A stretch of DNA of 64,000 nucleotides from Hyphomicrobiales bacterium (GTDB lineage: Bacteria > Pseudomonadota > Alphaproteobacteria > Rhizobiales > HXMU1428-3), in NCBI GenBank assembly GCA_021775425.1, contig JAJFHX010000006.1:1-64000 (forward strand). The letters run 5' to 3'. Positions 1 through 8,998 of the stretch are shown here, in pieces. Below the pieces are notes generated by a model. It was given only the letters and a program-made list of their open reading frames with translations, was not told where the DNA came from and did no database searches. How positions within the stretch are numbered: position 1 is the stretch's first letter; each line of letters opens with the position of its first letter. A program made the translations under genes and the position numbers.

Positions 1-2
1 AA

Positions 3-170
3 GGGGGCGGGGATGTTGATGCTATCGTATTTTTTAGCAATCGCGGGACGGATGGGATGATCTATGAGTTGCTTGACCAGGACATGAAGACGATTGCAAC
101 CCTTGGACTTTATGATTTCAAGGATTTAATGGAGGCACAGGAAAAACCGGTGCAACCAGTCAGGCCGTGA
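3..170 (+). CDS. 3' end of an unidentified gene (5' part outside window)
   Basis: The reading frame enters from the left edge and stops at TGA 168-170, giving 55 C-terminal residues that include FFSNRGTDGMIYELLD and TLGLYDFKDLM and end in a Pro/Gln-rich tail. I do not recognise the family. The reading frame is clean and a good intrinsic terminator follows about 35 nt later, so this is very likely the true end of a plus-strand gene convergent with the chemotaxis operon. Confidence 0.6.
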   Translation, partial: GGGDVDAIVFFSNRGTDGMIYELLDQDMKTIATLGLYDFKDLMEAQEKPVQPVRP

Positions 171-204
171 TGACCAGCCGTTAATTTCGTTTTGAATAAT
201 TCAT

Positions 205-235
205 AAAAAAAGGGAGCTTATTGGCTCCCTTTTTT
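205..235. terminator. Bidirectional intrinsic terminator
   Basis: A GGGAGC stem (212-217) pairs with GCTCCC (224-229) and is flanked by an A-tract on the left and a T-tract on the right, so it can work on both strands. It lies between the unknown plus-strand gene and cheR (minus), and ends both transcripts. Confidence 0.85.
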
Positions 236-250
236 GTAACTGACTAGAAT

Positions 251-1141
251 TTAAGTTCTGAAAGTTCCGGTTTTTGGCATTGTCAACGCTGCACCTGAAG
301 TCACACCGATGGTTTTTGCCGATTCTTCTTTCTTTAACTGATAAAGACTTCTTGTATCCGCAACCGTTTTGAAGTTTTCATTGATGCCAATGAGGGTTTC
401 TGAAGCGCCTAGTATAAGGAAGGCATTTGAGTGGGCTTGTTTTTCCATTCTTGAAAGGATGTCTTTTTTCATATCCCTGTCAAAATAGATCAGCACATTT
501 CTGCAAAAGATAATGTCGAAATGGCCAAGTGTATTAAAGCTGTTCAACAAGTTGAAGTGACGGAATTGAACTGTGCTTCTGATTTCTGAACTGATTTGCC
601 ACATGCTGCCAACCTGACTGAAATGCTTCATCAGATATTTTACTGGCATGCCGCGCTGCACTTCGAACTGGCTATAAAGCCCGGCCTTTGCTTTTTCCAG
701 AGCGTTTGAGCAAAGATCAGTACCGATGATCTGCACTGTCCAGCCTTTTAACTTCTCAGCATGTTCTTCAAGGATCATGCTGAGTGAATAGGCTTCCTGC
801 CCTGTGGAGGCGGCTGCACTCCAGATGCGAATTTGTTTTTGCGCCCTTTTTGATTCAAACAGAGATGGCAGCATCACTTTTTCAAAATTATCAAACGGGG
901 TTTTATCGCGAAAGAAGAATGACTCGTTAATTGTCATTGCTTCGACAATATGGTTTTTCAAAAGATTGCCATTGGTGCGGCGAAGTTCCGCGACCAGTTT
1001 TTCAATGCTTTCAAATTTTAATTTTTTGGCAACCGGCAACAGGCGCGACTCAATAAGATATTGCTTATCGTCTGTCAGAACGAGGCCAGATTCTTTTTTT
1101 AATATTGTTCTCAGGTAATCAAAATCAGCTGAATTCATCAT
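251..1141 (-). CDS. cheR: Chemotaxis protein methyltransferase CheR
   Basis: Transfers methyl groups from S-adenosylmethionine to glutamates of chemoreceptors for adaptation. The 296-residue protein has the N-terminal all-helical CheR domain, then the Rossmann methyltransferase domain with the SAM-binding stretch IWSAAASTGQEAYSL near residue 107 and the typical FDIIFCRNVLIYFD and LGASETL segments. Its start codon overlaps the cheB stop in an ATGA arrangement, so the two are probably translationally coupled. It is the last gene of the operon, followed by the terminator at 205-235. No C-terminal receptor-tethering pentapeptide is evident; the tail is Thr/Lys rich. Confidence 0.95.
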   Translation of the reverse strand: MMNSADFDYLRTILKKESGLVLTDDKQYLIESRLLPVAKKLKFESIEKLVAELRRTNGNLLKNHIVEAMTINESFFFRDKTPFDNFEKVMLPSLFESKRAQKQIRIWSAAASTGQEAYSLSMILEEHAEKLKGWTVQIIGTDLCSNALEKAKAGLYSQFEVQRGMPVKYLMKHFSQVGSMWQISSEIRSTVQFRHFNLLNSFNTLGHFDIIFCRNVLIYFDRDMKKDILSRMEKQAHSNAFLILGASETLIGINENFKTVADTRSLYQLKKEESAKTIGVTSGAALTMPKTGTFRT

Positions 1142-2349
1142 ACTCGCCCTGTTATTAATTCTTTTAGCTTAGGTGCAATTTTATTTAACGGAAGGATAGA
1201 GCTGCAAGCGCCCGCTTTTGCCGTGGCACCTGGCATTCCCCAGACCACACTTGTTTCCTTATCCTGCGCAATCACGGTGCCGCCTTTATCTGCGACTGTT
1301 ACCGCGCCCTGGCTACCGTCTGACCCCATACCAGTTAAAACAAGGGTGAGGGCTGAAGCGCCATAACATTCCGCAACGGTCTGAAACAGCGGATCAACTG
1401 CCGGTTTACAAAAGTTAATTTCCGGGCCATCAGTGATTTTAATAAAAGGAAAGGCGCCTTTTTTCTCGACCATCATATGTTTGCCACCGGGGGCGACATA
1501 AATTTTACCAGGTGAAATCTGTTCACCATCAAGCCCCTCATGAGCATCCATTAATGCAGACTTTCCTAAATGTTCTGCAAAAATTGTCGTAAAGGTAGAT
1601 GGCATATGCTGTGTTACCAGAACGGGGATGTTTTTTAAGGACGGGCCTAATTCTTTAAAAATGGTGAGCAGGGCGGGCGGTCCGCCAGTTGAACTGCCAA
1701 TTACCAGAACTTTTGGCACCTGAGACGAAAAAGGGCGAAGTGCAAAATTTTCACCGCTATCAACAATTCTGGTGGCTTCAACAGTTGGTTTTGCAGTGCT
1801 GGACTGGGTTGTTTCCAGACTTTTCGATTTGATCCGCTCCAGCCTTGCTTTATTAAGGATGGGTTTGTCTAACTGGACACTCTGGACTTTATGGTTTTTG
1901 CCGAAAGCACGGATTTTTGCTAGCAGATCGGTTCTGAATTCAACGGAGGTTGTGACACCGCTATTGTTAACCGGCTTTGGTATATAGTCTGCTGCACCAA
2001 GGGATAGTGCATTAAGGCTTATTTCTGCATTTCTCTGGGTGAGTGTAGAGGCCATGATGACCTTCACACCCGGGACAGCTTCCAGAATTTTCGGTAAGGC
2101 ATCAATGCCGTTCATAACTGGCATTTCAATATCCAGAATGATCACATCAGGAAGCAGATCAGCCGCTTCCTGAATTGCAATCTGACCATTGGAACATTTA
2201 CCTATAGCAACCATGCCCGGTTCTTCTTTCACCCAACGTGAAACCAGGCCACGGACAACCACAGAGTCGTCAACGATCATAACTTTGATCAGATTTTCTG
2301 TCTTTTCATCCGCATCTAAATTCGCTCTATTACTGGCTATTGCTGTCAC
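1138..2349 (-). CDS. cheB: Protein-glutamate methylesterase/glutaminase CheB
   Basis: Removes methyl groups from, and deamidates, chemoreceptors, opposing CheR. A receiver domain (about residues 20-140) carries the phospho-acceptor Asp73 in DIEMPVMNG. The C-terminal esterase domain (about 210-400) has the catalytic triad Ser220 (GSSTGG), His248 (TQHMP) and Asp344 (GMGSDG). The 403-residue length reflects a longer Ser/Lys-rich linker (about 150-205). The start is GTG, with a GAGG ribosome site 5 nt upstream. It overlaps cheR by 4 nt. Phosphorylation by CheA activates the enzyme in the known family. Confidence 0.95.
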   Translation of the reverse strand: MTAIASNRANLDADEKTENLIKVMIVDDSVVVRGLVSRWVKEEPGMVAIGKCSNGQIAIQEAADLLPDVIILDIEMPVMNGIDALPKILEAVPGVKVIMASTLTQRNAEISLNALSLGAADYIPKPVNNSGVTTSVEFRTDLLAKIRAFGKNHKVQSVQLDKPILNKARLERIKSKSLETTQSSTAKPTVEATRIVDSGENFALRPFSSQVPKVLVIGSSTGGPPALLTIFKELGPSLKNIPVLVTQHMPSTFTTIFAEHLGKSALMDAHEGLDGEQISPGKIYVAPGGKHMMVEKKGAFPFIKITDGPEINFCKPAVDPLFQTVAECYGASALTLVLTGMGSDGSQGAVTVADKGGTVIAQDKETSVVWGMPGATAKAGACSSILPLNKIAPKLKELITGRV

Positions 2350-2362
2350 ATATGCCTCAATT

Positions 2363-2734
2363 CTATGCTTCTAGCAAACCAACTTCTTTTAATTTGGAAA
2401 TGATAATTTCCTTATCAAAAGGTTTCATTATATATTCATTTGCCCCTGCTGAAATGGCCTGTGTGATGTGGTCCATATCATTTTCAGTGGTACAAAAGAT
2501 TACTTTTGCAGTATCTCCTGATGGTTCTTTTCTTAATTCTTTTAGAAATTCAAGACCGTTCATTACTGGCATGTTCCAGTCCAGCAGAATAATTTCCGGC
2601 ATGTTATGCCGACATTTTTCAAGAGCCTGCTGGCCGTTCTCGGCTTCAGAGATCTCGAAATTGGCTTCTTCCATTATTTTTCTGGCGACTTTTCTGATTA
2701 CACTTGAATCATCAACAATCAGGCATTGCTTCAT
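2363..2734 (-). CDS. cheY: CheY-type single-domain response regulator
   Basis: A stand-alone 123-residue receiver domain. Acidic pocket D8/D9, phospho-acceptor Asp52 (LLDWNMPVMNG), Thr82 and Lys104 (YIMKPFD) are all present, so phosphotransfer from CheA should work. It sits between cheW and cheB in the che operon and most likely switches the flagellar motor, or acts as a phosphate sink as some alphaproteobacterial CheY paralogs do; sequence alone does not separate these. A good AAAGGA ribosome site precedes the ATG. Confidence 0.9.
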   Translation of the reverse strand: MKQCLIVDDSSVIRKVARKIMEEANFEISEAENGQQALEKCRHNMPEIILLDWNMPVMNGLEFLKELRKEPSGDTAKVIFCTTENDMDHITQAISAGANEYIMKPFDKEIIISKLKEVGLLEA

Positions 2735-2791
2735 TCTGTTAATTCCTTTGCTAACTCGAAAACATTATGGCAGCTAATCATATTAAAGTGG

Positions 2792-3271
2792 TTAAGCTGC
2801 GTTGGATTTTTCGCCATTAATATCTAAAATTCGTTCAACATCGAGCAAAACGAGAATTTGGCCGTCCAAACGATGCACACCGGCTGAAATCGAACCCCAT
2901 CGGACGTCGAGATTTGCCGGATTTTTTTCGAATGTTCTGTTGCCCAGTCTTAAAACTTCTCCGACGCGATCAATGATCAGGCCGTATGACTCTTGCTGGT
3001 ATTCAATACCAACGGCCATCGGCACTTTGTCCTTATCATATGGGGGAAGGCCAAGACGTTTACGCATATCAATTGCGGTTACTATCCGCCCGCGCAGATT
3101 TAATACCCCTGCGACTTCAGGATTTGAGAGGGGAACTTCTGTGATGGCGTCTGGCATAAACACATCTTCTACCTGCTCAATCGGCAGGCCGAAAAGCTGT
3201 TCGTTGATATGCACTGTGACATATTCACTTGTCCCGTCCAGGCTGTTTAATTCACTTGAGTTGTTACTCAT
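2792..3271 (-). CDS. cheW: Chemotaxis coupling protein CheW
   Basis: Couples chemoreceptors to CheA at the inner membrane. The 159-residue protein is a single CheW domain (about residues 15-150) with the typical LPIEQVEDVF, VLNLRGRIVTAIDMR and GLIIDRVGEVL stretches. Its ATG overlaps the cheA stop codon (ATGA), indicating translational coupling with cheA. Confidence 0.93.
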   Translation of the reverse strand: MSNNSSELNSLDGTSEYVTVHINEQLFGLPIEQVEDVFMPDAITEVPLSNPEVAGVLNLRGRIVTAIDMRKRLGLPPYDKDKVPMAVGIEYQQESYGLIIDRVGEVLRLGNRTFEKNPANLDVRWGSISAGVHRLDGQILVLLDVERILDINGEKSNAA

Positions 3272-6060
3272 GCTGCGGCCTCTTTTTCAGTAGTTACTTT
3301 GCATTCTCTAATTGATTCAATCAGACCTTCGCGATCAAATTTAGCGACATAGTCTCTAAACCCGGCAGCACGGCCGCGCTCAATCACATCCTGGTTGGTG
3401 TGTGATGAAAGAGCGATGATCGGGGTATTGCCCCATTTTTCATCATTTTTCAGATGTTCTGCGAATGTGATGCCATCCATCTCAGGCATTTCGATATCAG
3501 ATACAATGACATCAAACTGGCTACCTGCATCTTTTAAGCGCAGGGCGTCTTTTGCGCTTTCTACCATGGTTACGCGGTACCCGGCTGAAGACAATAATGG
3601 AGAGAGCAGATTTCTGAAGAAGGCGCTATCATCAACCAATAGCAGTTGAAGTTCTCTGTTTACATTTGTGAATGACTCACGTTTTTCGAGCCAGTCATCA
3701 AAAGCTTTGGGGAGGTAATAACCCACGTCTATAACTTCTGTAGCTTTACCCCTGATAATGGCTGAGCCGACGATACCGGTTTTTTCTGAAGATATTTCAA
3801 TCGTTAAACGGTCTTCAACGATATCAACAATTTCATCAACAACAAGACCCATGGAATGATTTTCGTCTGCGAAAACAAGAATTGGCTGCAAGCCCTCTTC
3901 AACATGAGTGAGGTTATCATCGATATAAATCAGTGGCATTAATTTACCACGGTACTGCACGAGATCCCGGTTGTTTGAGCATTCAATATCTTCAACCTTA
4001 ATCTCTTCAAGTCTGGTCACCAGTGAAAGCGGCACAGCTTTGAGTTCGCTAGAACCGGCGCGGAACACCAGCAAAGCTGTTTTTTCTTCAGGGCTGATTG
4101 CCTCAATACTTTCATGGGCATGGACGTGATTATTTTCCTGACCGGCATGATCTCTCGCGACAGCCTGAGCGATACCGTTTGGATCGACAATCAGGATCAC
4201 GCTGCCATCACCAAGAATGGTATTACCGGAAAACATGGTAATTTCGCGAAGCATGGAAGACATCGGTTTTACAACGATTTCTTCTGTATGGAAGACGGCA
4301 TCTACGACAATGCCGAAGGTCTGACCGCCGACCTGAACAACAACGACAAATACGTTTTGATCGACAGCCGCTGCTTCTGCCTCTTCATCTGCTTCATCAT
4401 CTTTTGGAATTGTGGACAGGTTGATGACTTTATCGTTACCGAGTAATTTGCTCATGCTGATAACCGGCAGCAATTTGTTACGCAACCGAAGCACTGGAGA
4501 ATCATTAATCATTTCAATGCGATGTTCAGCTTTCGCATTGGATTTCACCAGCTCAAGAACAGCCAGTTGCGGGATCGCAAACCTTTGACCGCTTGATTCA
4601 ACAATCAGTGCTGAGACAATTGCCAGTGTCAATGGAATTTTGATCATGAAGGTGGTGCCTTCACCGGCGACTGAATTCAAATCAACTGTTCCACCAATCA
4701 GTTCGATATTGGTACGCACCACATCCATGCCAACACCCCGGCCAGACACGTTTGTAACCTTTTCAGCTGTTGAAAGTCCTGCATGGAAAATCAGTTTATG
4801 AATTTGATTTTCTGTCATCTCTTCCAGCTCAGCCTCAGTGGCGATGCCGTTGGCGATGACTTTCGATTTGATTTTATCTGTCGGCAGACCCTGACCATCA
4901 TCAGCAATTTTAATGATGATGTGACCGCCTTCGTGATAGGCGCTCAAGGTTACTTTACCAACTTCAGATTTGCCGGCAGCCAGTCTGCCTTCAGTTGTTT
5001 CAAGGCCGTGGTCGGCTGAATTGCGGACCATGTGGGTTAGTGGGTCTTTGATCTGCTCCAGTACCTGGCGATCTAGCTCAGTTTCTGCGCCGATCATTTG
5101 CAGATCAATCTTTTTATCCAGATCTTTTGAGAGGTCGCGGATGATTCTTGGTAATTTTTGCCATGCATTGCCAATTGGCTGCATGCGGGTTTTCATCACA
5201 CCTTCCTGTAGCTCAGCGGTTACATTGGAAAGCCTTTGCAATGGCACTTTAAATTCACTGTCATCCAGACGGCGGACCATTTCAAGCAACTGGTTACGTG
5301 TCAAAACCAGCTCAGATACCATTGTCATGAGCTGTTCGAGAGTTTCAACATTCACGCGAATTGTCTGGGCTTTGACGGCACCGCCTTCTTTGGCTTTGGC
5401 TTCGTCTTTTTTCTCTGGCATTTTTGCTGCCATGACCGGTGCGGGAGTTTTTGCAGCTTCTTCGGGAGCTTTAACTTCGTCTTCAGGTTTTTCTTCTGTG
5501 ACTACAGCAGATGGTTCCGGGCTGAAGTCATCATCAGGGCCGGGCGCTGCGAGGAATGCGGCCTCAAGCTCATCTAATGAAACTTCACCTGGTTTTATAT
5601 CGCGTTCTACTTCCTGTTCTGCAACCGGGGCAGCTGGCTGTTCAGAGGCGGGAGCGTCCTCTTCAACTCCGTTCATCACATCCATTACGTGCTGTGACAT
5701 AGCGTCAAGCTGTTCAATCAGATCAGAATCGCTGCCATCTGGTTCGGCGCCTTCCTGCTCTAACTGTTCTAAAATTTCTTTAAGACGGTCAATGGTTTCA
5801 AGGATGAGCGAAACACCTTCAGATGTTGGCGCTGCGCCTTCCCGATATTTACCCATTAAAGTTTCGGCTGAGTGTGCTAGTGCCTCAAGGCGAGGCAGCC
5901 CAAGAAAGCCGCAAGTCCCTTTAATGGTGTGGACCAGACGAAAAATATTATCCAGAATTCCGCTGTTGGTTGGTTCTTGCTCAAATTTAACGAGTTCAAC
6001 GTCGACCAGATCCAGACTTTCAGTGGTTTCAGTTAAAAATTCACTTAGGAGATCATCCAT
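3268..6060 (-). CDS. cheA: Hybrid chemotaxis histidine kinase CheA with C-terminal receiver
   Basis: Autophosphorylates on receptor signalling and passes phosphate to CheY and CheB. Order seen: HPt with His44 in FRLVHTIKGTCGF; a Pro/Ala/Glu-rich linker (about 130-240) with no clear P2 domain; dimerisation helices (about 245-305); HATPase with NSADHGLE, DDGQGL and GRGVGMDVV; two consecutive CheW-like domains (about 495-800); and a receiver domain from residue 804 with Asp855 (SDIEMPEMDG). I start at 6060, where MDDLLSEF follows an AAGGAAGA site; an upstream in-frame extension of 40 codons lacks HPt character. 930 residues. The fused receiver resembles CheA-REC hybrids in other chemosensory systems. 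Confidence 0.93.
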   Translation of the reverse strand: MDDLLSEFLTETTESLDLVDVELVKFEQEPTNSGILDNIFRLVHTIKGTCGFLGLPRLEALAHSAETLMGKYREGAAPTSEGVSLILETIDRLKEILEQLEQEGAEPDGSDSDLIEQLDAMSQHVMDVMNGVEEDAPASEQPAAPVAEQEVERDIKPGEVSLDELEAAFLAAPGPDDDFSPEPSAVVTEEKPEDEVKAPEEAAKTPAPVMAAKMPEKKDEAKAKEGGAVKAQTIRVNVETLEQLMTMVSELVLTRNQLLEMVRRLDDSEFKVPLQRLSNVTAELQEGVMKTRMQPIGNAWQKLPRIIRDLSKDLDKKIDLQMIGAETELDRQVLEQIKDPLTHMVRNSADHGLETTEGRLAAGKSEVGKVTLSAYHEGGHIIIKIADDGQGLPTDKIKSKVIANGIATEAELEEMTENQIHKLIFHAGLSTAEKVTNVSGRGVGMDVVRTNIELIGGTVDLNSVAGEGTTFMIKIPLTLAIVSALIVESSGQRFAIPQLAVLELVKSNAKAEHRIEMINDSPVLRLRNKLLPVISMSKLLGNDKVINLSTIPKDDEADEEAEAAAVDQNVFVVVVQVGGQTFGIVVDAVFHTEEIVVKPMSSMLREITMFSGNTILGDGSVILIVDPNGIAQAVARDHAGQENNHVHAHESIEAISPEEKTALLVFRAGSSELKAVPLSLVTRLEEIKVEDIECSNNRDLVQYRGKLMPLIYIDDNLTHVEEGLQPILVFADENHSMGLVVDEIVDIVEDRLTIEISSEKTGIVGSAIIRGKATEVIDVGYYLPKAFDDWLEKRESFTNVNRELQLLLVDDSAFFRNLLSPLLSSAGYRVTMVESAKDALRLKDAGSQFDVIVSDIEMPEMDGITFAEHLKNDEKWGNTPIIALSSHTNQDVIERGRAAGFRDYVAKFDREGLIESIRECKVTTEKEAAA

Positions 6061-6228
6061 CCCGCATTCTTCCTTTTCCCCAAAGAGATACAGCTCCCAC
6101 GGCCAAAATATCTCAGTATTAAAGGTTGATAGTGCAGATAAAGTGTTAAATTTGACTGAAAGAATTTCCGAGAACTGCACATCACTTAATGTTTTTTAAT
6201 ACAAAGTTCTCGTTTCACAATTTCGGGG

Positions 6229-6864
6229 TTAATCACCGATGTTGAATTCGACCTGATTCTCGCTAACTTCGATGCTAATTGACAGTTTATGATCAGCCAG
6301 AAGACGGTATGTATAATAAGGCTGTATGACCAGAGCATCGATTTCAGTTGTTTGCTCGCCTTTTAAAATTCCGGGCACTCTTTCGGGTAAGCGCGCGCCA
6401 TCTCCTTTGGAGACGATGCTGATTTCAGGACGCTCAACATTGCCAGTAATATTAATCGCAATTTCGCCGCCCCTTGGTATGGCCGCAACAGCAACTACCA
6501 CTAGGTTTAAGACCAGTTTCGCATAGCCTTTTGGCAGAAAATCAAGTTCGCCAGCCCAGTTAATCTTATGTTTTTCCTCAAGAATCGCATTTGCCAGATC
6601 CTGAATTTTATTATATGGGATGTCATTTCCAGCTGAACCGGCCGCACCAAATGCCAGTCTTGCAAATTCCAGCCTGGCCCAGGCATTTTTGGTGTTTCTA
6701 CGGATGACGTCCATGGCATATTGCTTGACCTGCTCGTCATCATCATCTTCGAGAACTTCAAGCCCATTGAAGATGGCACCAACAGGGCCCACGACATCAT
6801 GGCAAATCCTACTGGACACCAATGCGGCCAGCTCAAGATCGGCTAGTTCTTTGTTTTCACTCAT
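6229..6864 (-). CDS. chpT: Histidine phosphotransferase ChpT
   Basis: ChpT relays phosphate from the hybrid kinase CckA to CtrA and CpdR in the alphaproteobacterial cell-cycle pathway. The 211-residue protein has the DHp-like helical hairpin with His22 in RICHDVVGPVGAIFNGLEVL, followed by a degenerate ATPase-like C-terminal domain without ATP-binding boxes, as in the family. It is the first gene of the minus-strand che operon, 168 nt upstream of cheA. Its gene position suggests co-regulation of motility with chemotaxis; that link is inference. Confidence 0.88.
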   Translation of the reverse strand: MSENKELADLELAALVSSRICHDVVGPVGAIFNGLEVLEDDDDEQVKQYAMDVIRRNTKNAWARLEFARLAFGAAGSAGNDIPYNKIQDLANAILEEKHKINWAGELDFLPKGYAKLVLNLVVVAVAAIPRGGEIAINITGNVERPEISIVSKGDGARLPERVPGILKGEQTTEIDALVIQPYYTYRLLADHKLSISIEVSENQVEFNIGD

Positions 6865-7235
6865 TAAATAGTCCCCGTTTTGTCTTATTTGTCTGCCTGC
6901 TGCATTTTCTTGCTAAGCGTGCGTGTTTATTCTGCCAGGACCGCCTGGCGTGCCGCATAGACGAGCGTTCAACAGCCCCTAACGAATCACTTTGTCTTGA
7001 CTTAGAATAACCGTTTGATCCCTCTTGTTCTATAGGTTGATTGGCAGCTCATTGCTTGTGTGACATTAAGTCCATAGTTTACAGTGCCCGGTTCTGTTGC
7101 CTGATCATTTTAAACGCTTGAATTTTTGTCGTTTTTGGGCCAGACCTTGATGCGCGGCTTATCGCTATAGCGATTAAAGTTTCACTTTTACCCATCAGCT
7201 CTTGTTCTTAACTCTCAAATACAGACATTATATTC
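6865..7235. promoter_or_regulatory. Divergent intergenic region between chpT and cysQ
   Basis: 371 nt without a convincing gene. It must hold the promoter of the chpT/che operon (minus) and of cysQ (plus). Visible elements are a TTGACT hexamer near 6998 and a perfect 14-bp palindrome ATCGCTATAGCGAT at 7161-7174, 62 nt before the cysQ start. I could not fix promoter positions. Confidence 0.5.
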
Positions 7236-8081
7236 ATGACCATTCCACAGATCACAGAATTAAACCGTGTTTTTGTGCCGCTTTCCGTAGAGGTTGGCCG
7301 GTTGATTATGGATTTTTATAATTCAGGGTTTGAGGTTGAATTTAAAGCGGATGACAGCCCTGTTACGGCTGCGGATCAGGCAGCTGAAAGAGAAATTGTT
7401 AACTCGTTAGAAACACACTGGCCATTGATACCAATTGTTGCTGAAGAAATGTGCGCTGCCGGGATCATGCCTGAAGCAAGCGAGATATTTTTTCTGGTTG
7501 ATGCCCTTGATGGGACCAAAGAGTTTGTGCAGAAACGAGATGAATTTACCATCAACATTGCACTTATAGCTGGTGGAACCCCTTATTACGGCCTTGTCTA
7601 TACCCCAGCGCGCGGTGAGCTTTTTATCTGTCTTGATGAGAAAATGGCCGGATATTGTCTTGTCCCCCCTGAAGTGAGAGACAATGGCCACGCTCAGTTT
7701 GTATTTGAGGCTGACAAATTTGAAAAAATCAGTGTGCGTGACTGGCCGGTGACAGGGCCGGTGGCTGCTGTCAGTCGGTCTCACATGGATGAAGACACAA
7801 CCCGTTTTCTGAAACAGAATAATGTTGATGAAAGCTGCACCGCTGGTTCGAGCCTGAAATTCTGTCTGCTGGCGCGAGGGCAGGCTGATCTATATCCACG
7901 GTTCAGCCCGACGATGGAATGGGATACTGCGGCAGGGCATGCTGTGTTACTGGCCGCTGGTGGTGAGCTGCTGGATATGGAGGGCGCTCCTTTTCTTTAC
8001 GGAAAATTCGAGCAGGGGTATCGGAATGGTGGATTTTTTGCCGCACAGAAAGACAGGCTTAAAGATATTACTCTTTTATAA
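7236..8081 (+). CDS. cysQ: 3'(2'),5'-bisphosphate nucleotidase CysQ (inositol monophosphatase family)
   Basis: Hydrolyses 3'-phosphoadenosine 5'-phosphate, the by-product of sulfate assimilation, to AMP. The 281-residue protein shows the metal-binding signature of the lithium-sensitive phosphatase superfamily: Glu70 (AEEM), Asp89 and Asp92 in LVDALDGTKEF, and a second motif MEWDTAAGHAVL near residue 228. The WDTAAGHA form and KEF after DGT favour CysQ over inositol-1-phosphatase. No other sulfur-assimilation gene is adjacent. The ribosome site is weak. Confidence 0.88.
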   Translation: MTIPQITELNRVFVPLSVEVGRLIMDFYNSGFEVEFKADDSPVTAADQAAEREIVNSLETHWPLIPIVAEEMCAAGIMPEASEIFFLVDALDGTKEFVQKRDEFTINIALIAGGTPYYGLVYTPARGELFICLDEKMAGYCLVPPEVRDNGHAQFVFEADKFEKISVRDWPVTGPVAAVSRSHMDEDTTRFLKQNNVDESCTAGSSLKFCLLARGQADLYPRFSPTMEWDTAAGHAVLLAAGGELLDMEGAPFLYGKFEQGYRNGGFFAAQKDRLKDITLL

Positions 8082-8157
8082 AGAGAGATGCGCTTATTTA
8101 TTAAGTGAGACGCTCCCTTGCTCCTAACCTTTTATTTTAAATGATATATTGCGCCCG

Positions 8158-8820
8158 CTATTTACCGGATACATTGAAGCGCGGCAAATCCAGCGAAAGT
8201 CTGGACCAGTTTTTTTCCGTTTTCCGTTTGAGTGTCTTGATATTTTCCTGCCAGAGATAGCGGTTTACCTCTGAATGAAAGAGATAAAGCCGGCCATTTA
8301 TGATGGACCACAGAGACGGTTGTCCTTCCGCGAGGATGTTGTTGGATATTGCATATGGGTCATAACCTGCATATTGGGGGGCATATACTGAAGGTGTTCG
8401 CTTGAAGGCATTCATGTTCCCTTCTGAAATGAACTGCCAGGAGACACCGTGCCATACCAGCTGAAACTCTTCGTCACCAAAGGTGGCTTTGGCTGTTTCA
8501 AAATATGTGATCGGGTCAAAGCCGCCAATTGCAAGCCCTGTTGAATAATCAGACCAGTGAATGGGGACATACAAGTAATCGAGCCGACTTAAATTCTTTT
8601 CAAGCTCTTCTTTGGTTACTTTTTCCGCGTCACTGTTAGCTACCGCACCAGTGTCATCGCTTGTTTTTTTGTTCTTTATTTCAGCATCGGGCAAGTCTGA
8701 TTCGATGATTACCTGTGACTCCTGCGATTTTGCCACATTTTGAGCAGCACCGAATATGATCAGAGAGGCCATAACCCCGAAACAGACCAGACTATGACTG
8801 CTCAATTTGCTGAAAAACAT
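8158..8820 (-). CDS. Exported YHS-domain protein
   Basis: 220 residues from the chosen start at 8820, which follows a GAAAGAA site and opens a signal peptide (MFFSKLSSHSLVCFG then a hydrophobic run ending near AAQNVAKS). An in-frame ATG 54 nt upstream has no ribosome site. The mature part has a YHS-like fold with GLAIGGFDPITYFE and AYALQ-like segments such as YAPQYAGYDPYAIS; in the family this region is linked to metal binding or to a copper-protein-like fold, but no clear metal ligands can be assigned here. Convergent with cysQ; divergent from eipA. Function unknown. Confidence 0.7.
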   Translation of the reverse strand: MFFSKLSSHSLVCFGVMASLIIFGAAQNVAKSQESQVIIESDLPDAEIKNKKTSDDTGAVANSDAEKVTKEELEKNLSRLDYLYVPIHWSDYSTGLAIGGFDPITYFETAKATFGDEEFQLVWHGVSWQFISEGNMNAFKRTPSVYAPQYAGYDPYAISNNILAEGQPSLWSIINGRLYLFHSEVNRYLWQENIKTLKRKTEKNWSRLSLDLPRFNVSGK

Positions 8821-8998
8821 GGCTATTCTTTCAATTTGAGGTTTGCGAACCCTGTTGACGCGTATAAATGCCATAGTTTGCTGAAATGTTTATTTAAATT
8901 TTGTTAAGAATTTATTCGTCAAGGTGAGTGAAACTCTTCGCTGAAATGATTTGCGTCAAATTTTATAAGAGCAGTGACGACTTAAAGAGGTTATCTGA

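Noticed and set aside
6061..6180. Longer CheA start 40 codons upstream
   Set aside because: The extra residues look unrelated to HPt domains, and ATG 6060 has the better ribosome site.
4970..6199. Long open frame antisense to cheA (and similar ones antisense to aroA/cmk, sppA and addB)
   Set aside because: The cheA frame is coding by domain content; the antisense frames have no recognisable motifs and are the usual shadow of codon bias.
8890..8920. CtrA box upstream of eipA (TTAA-N7-TTAA)
   Set aside because: The two TTAA elements near 8895-8910 are 6 nt apart, not 7, so the consensus is not met. The same applies to TTAA pairs near 29022.
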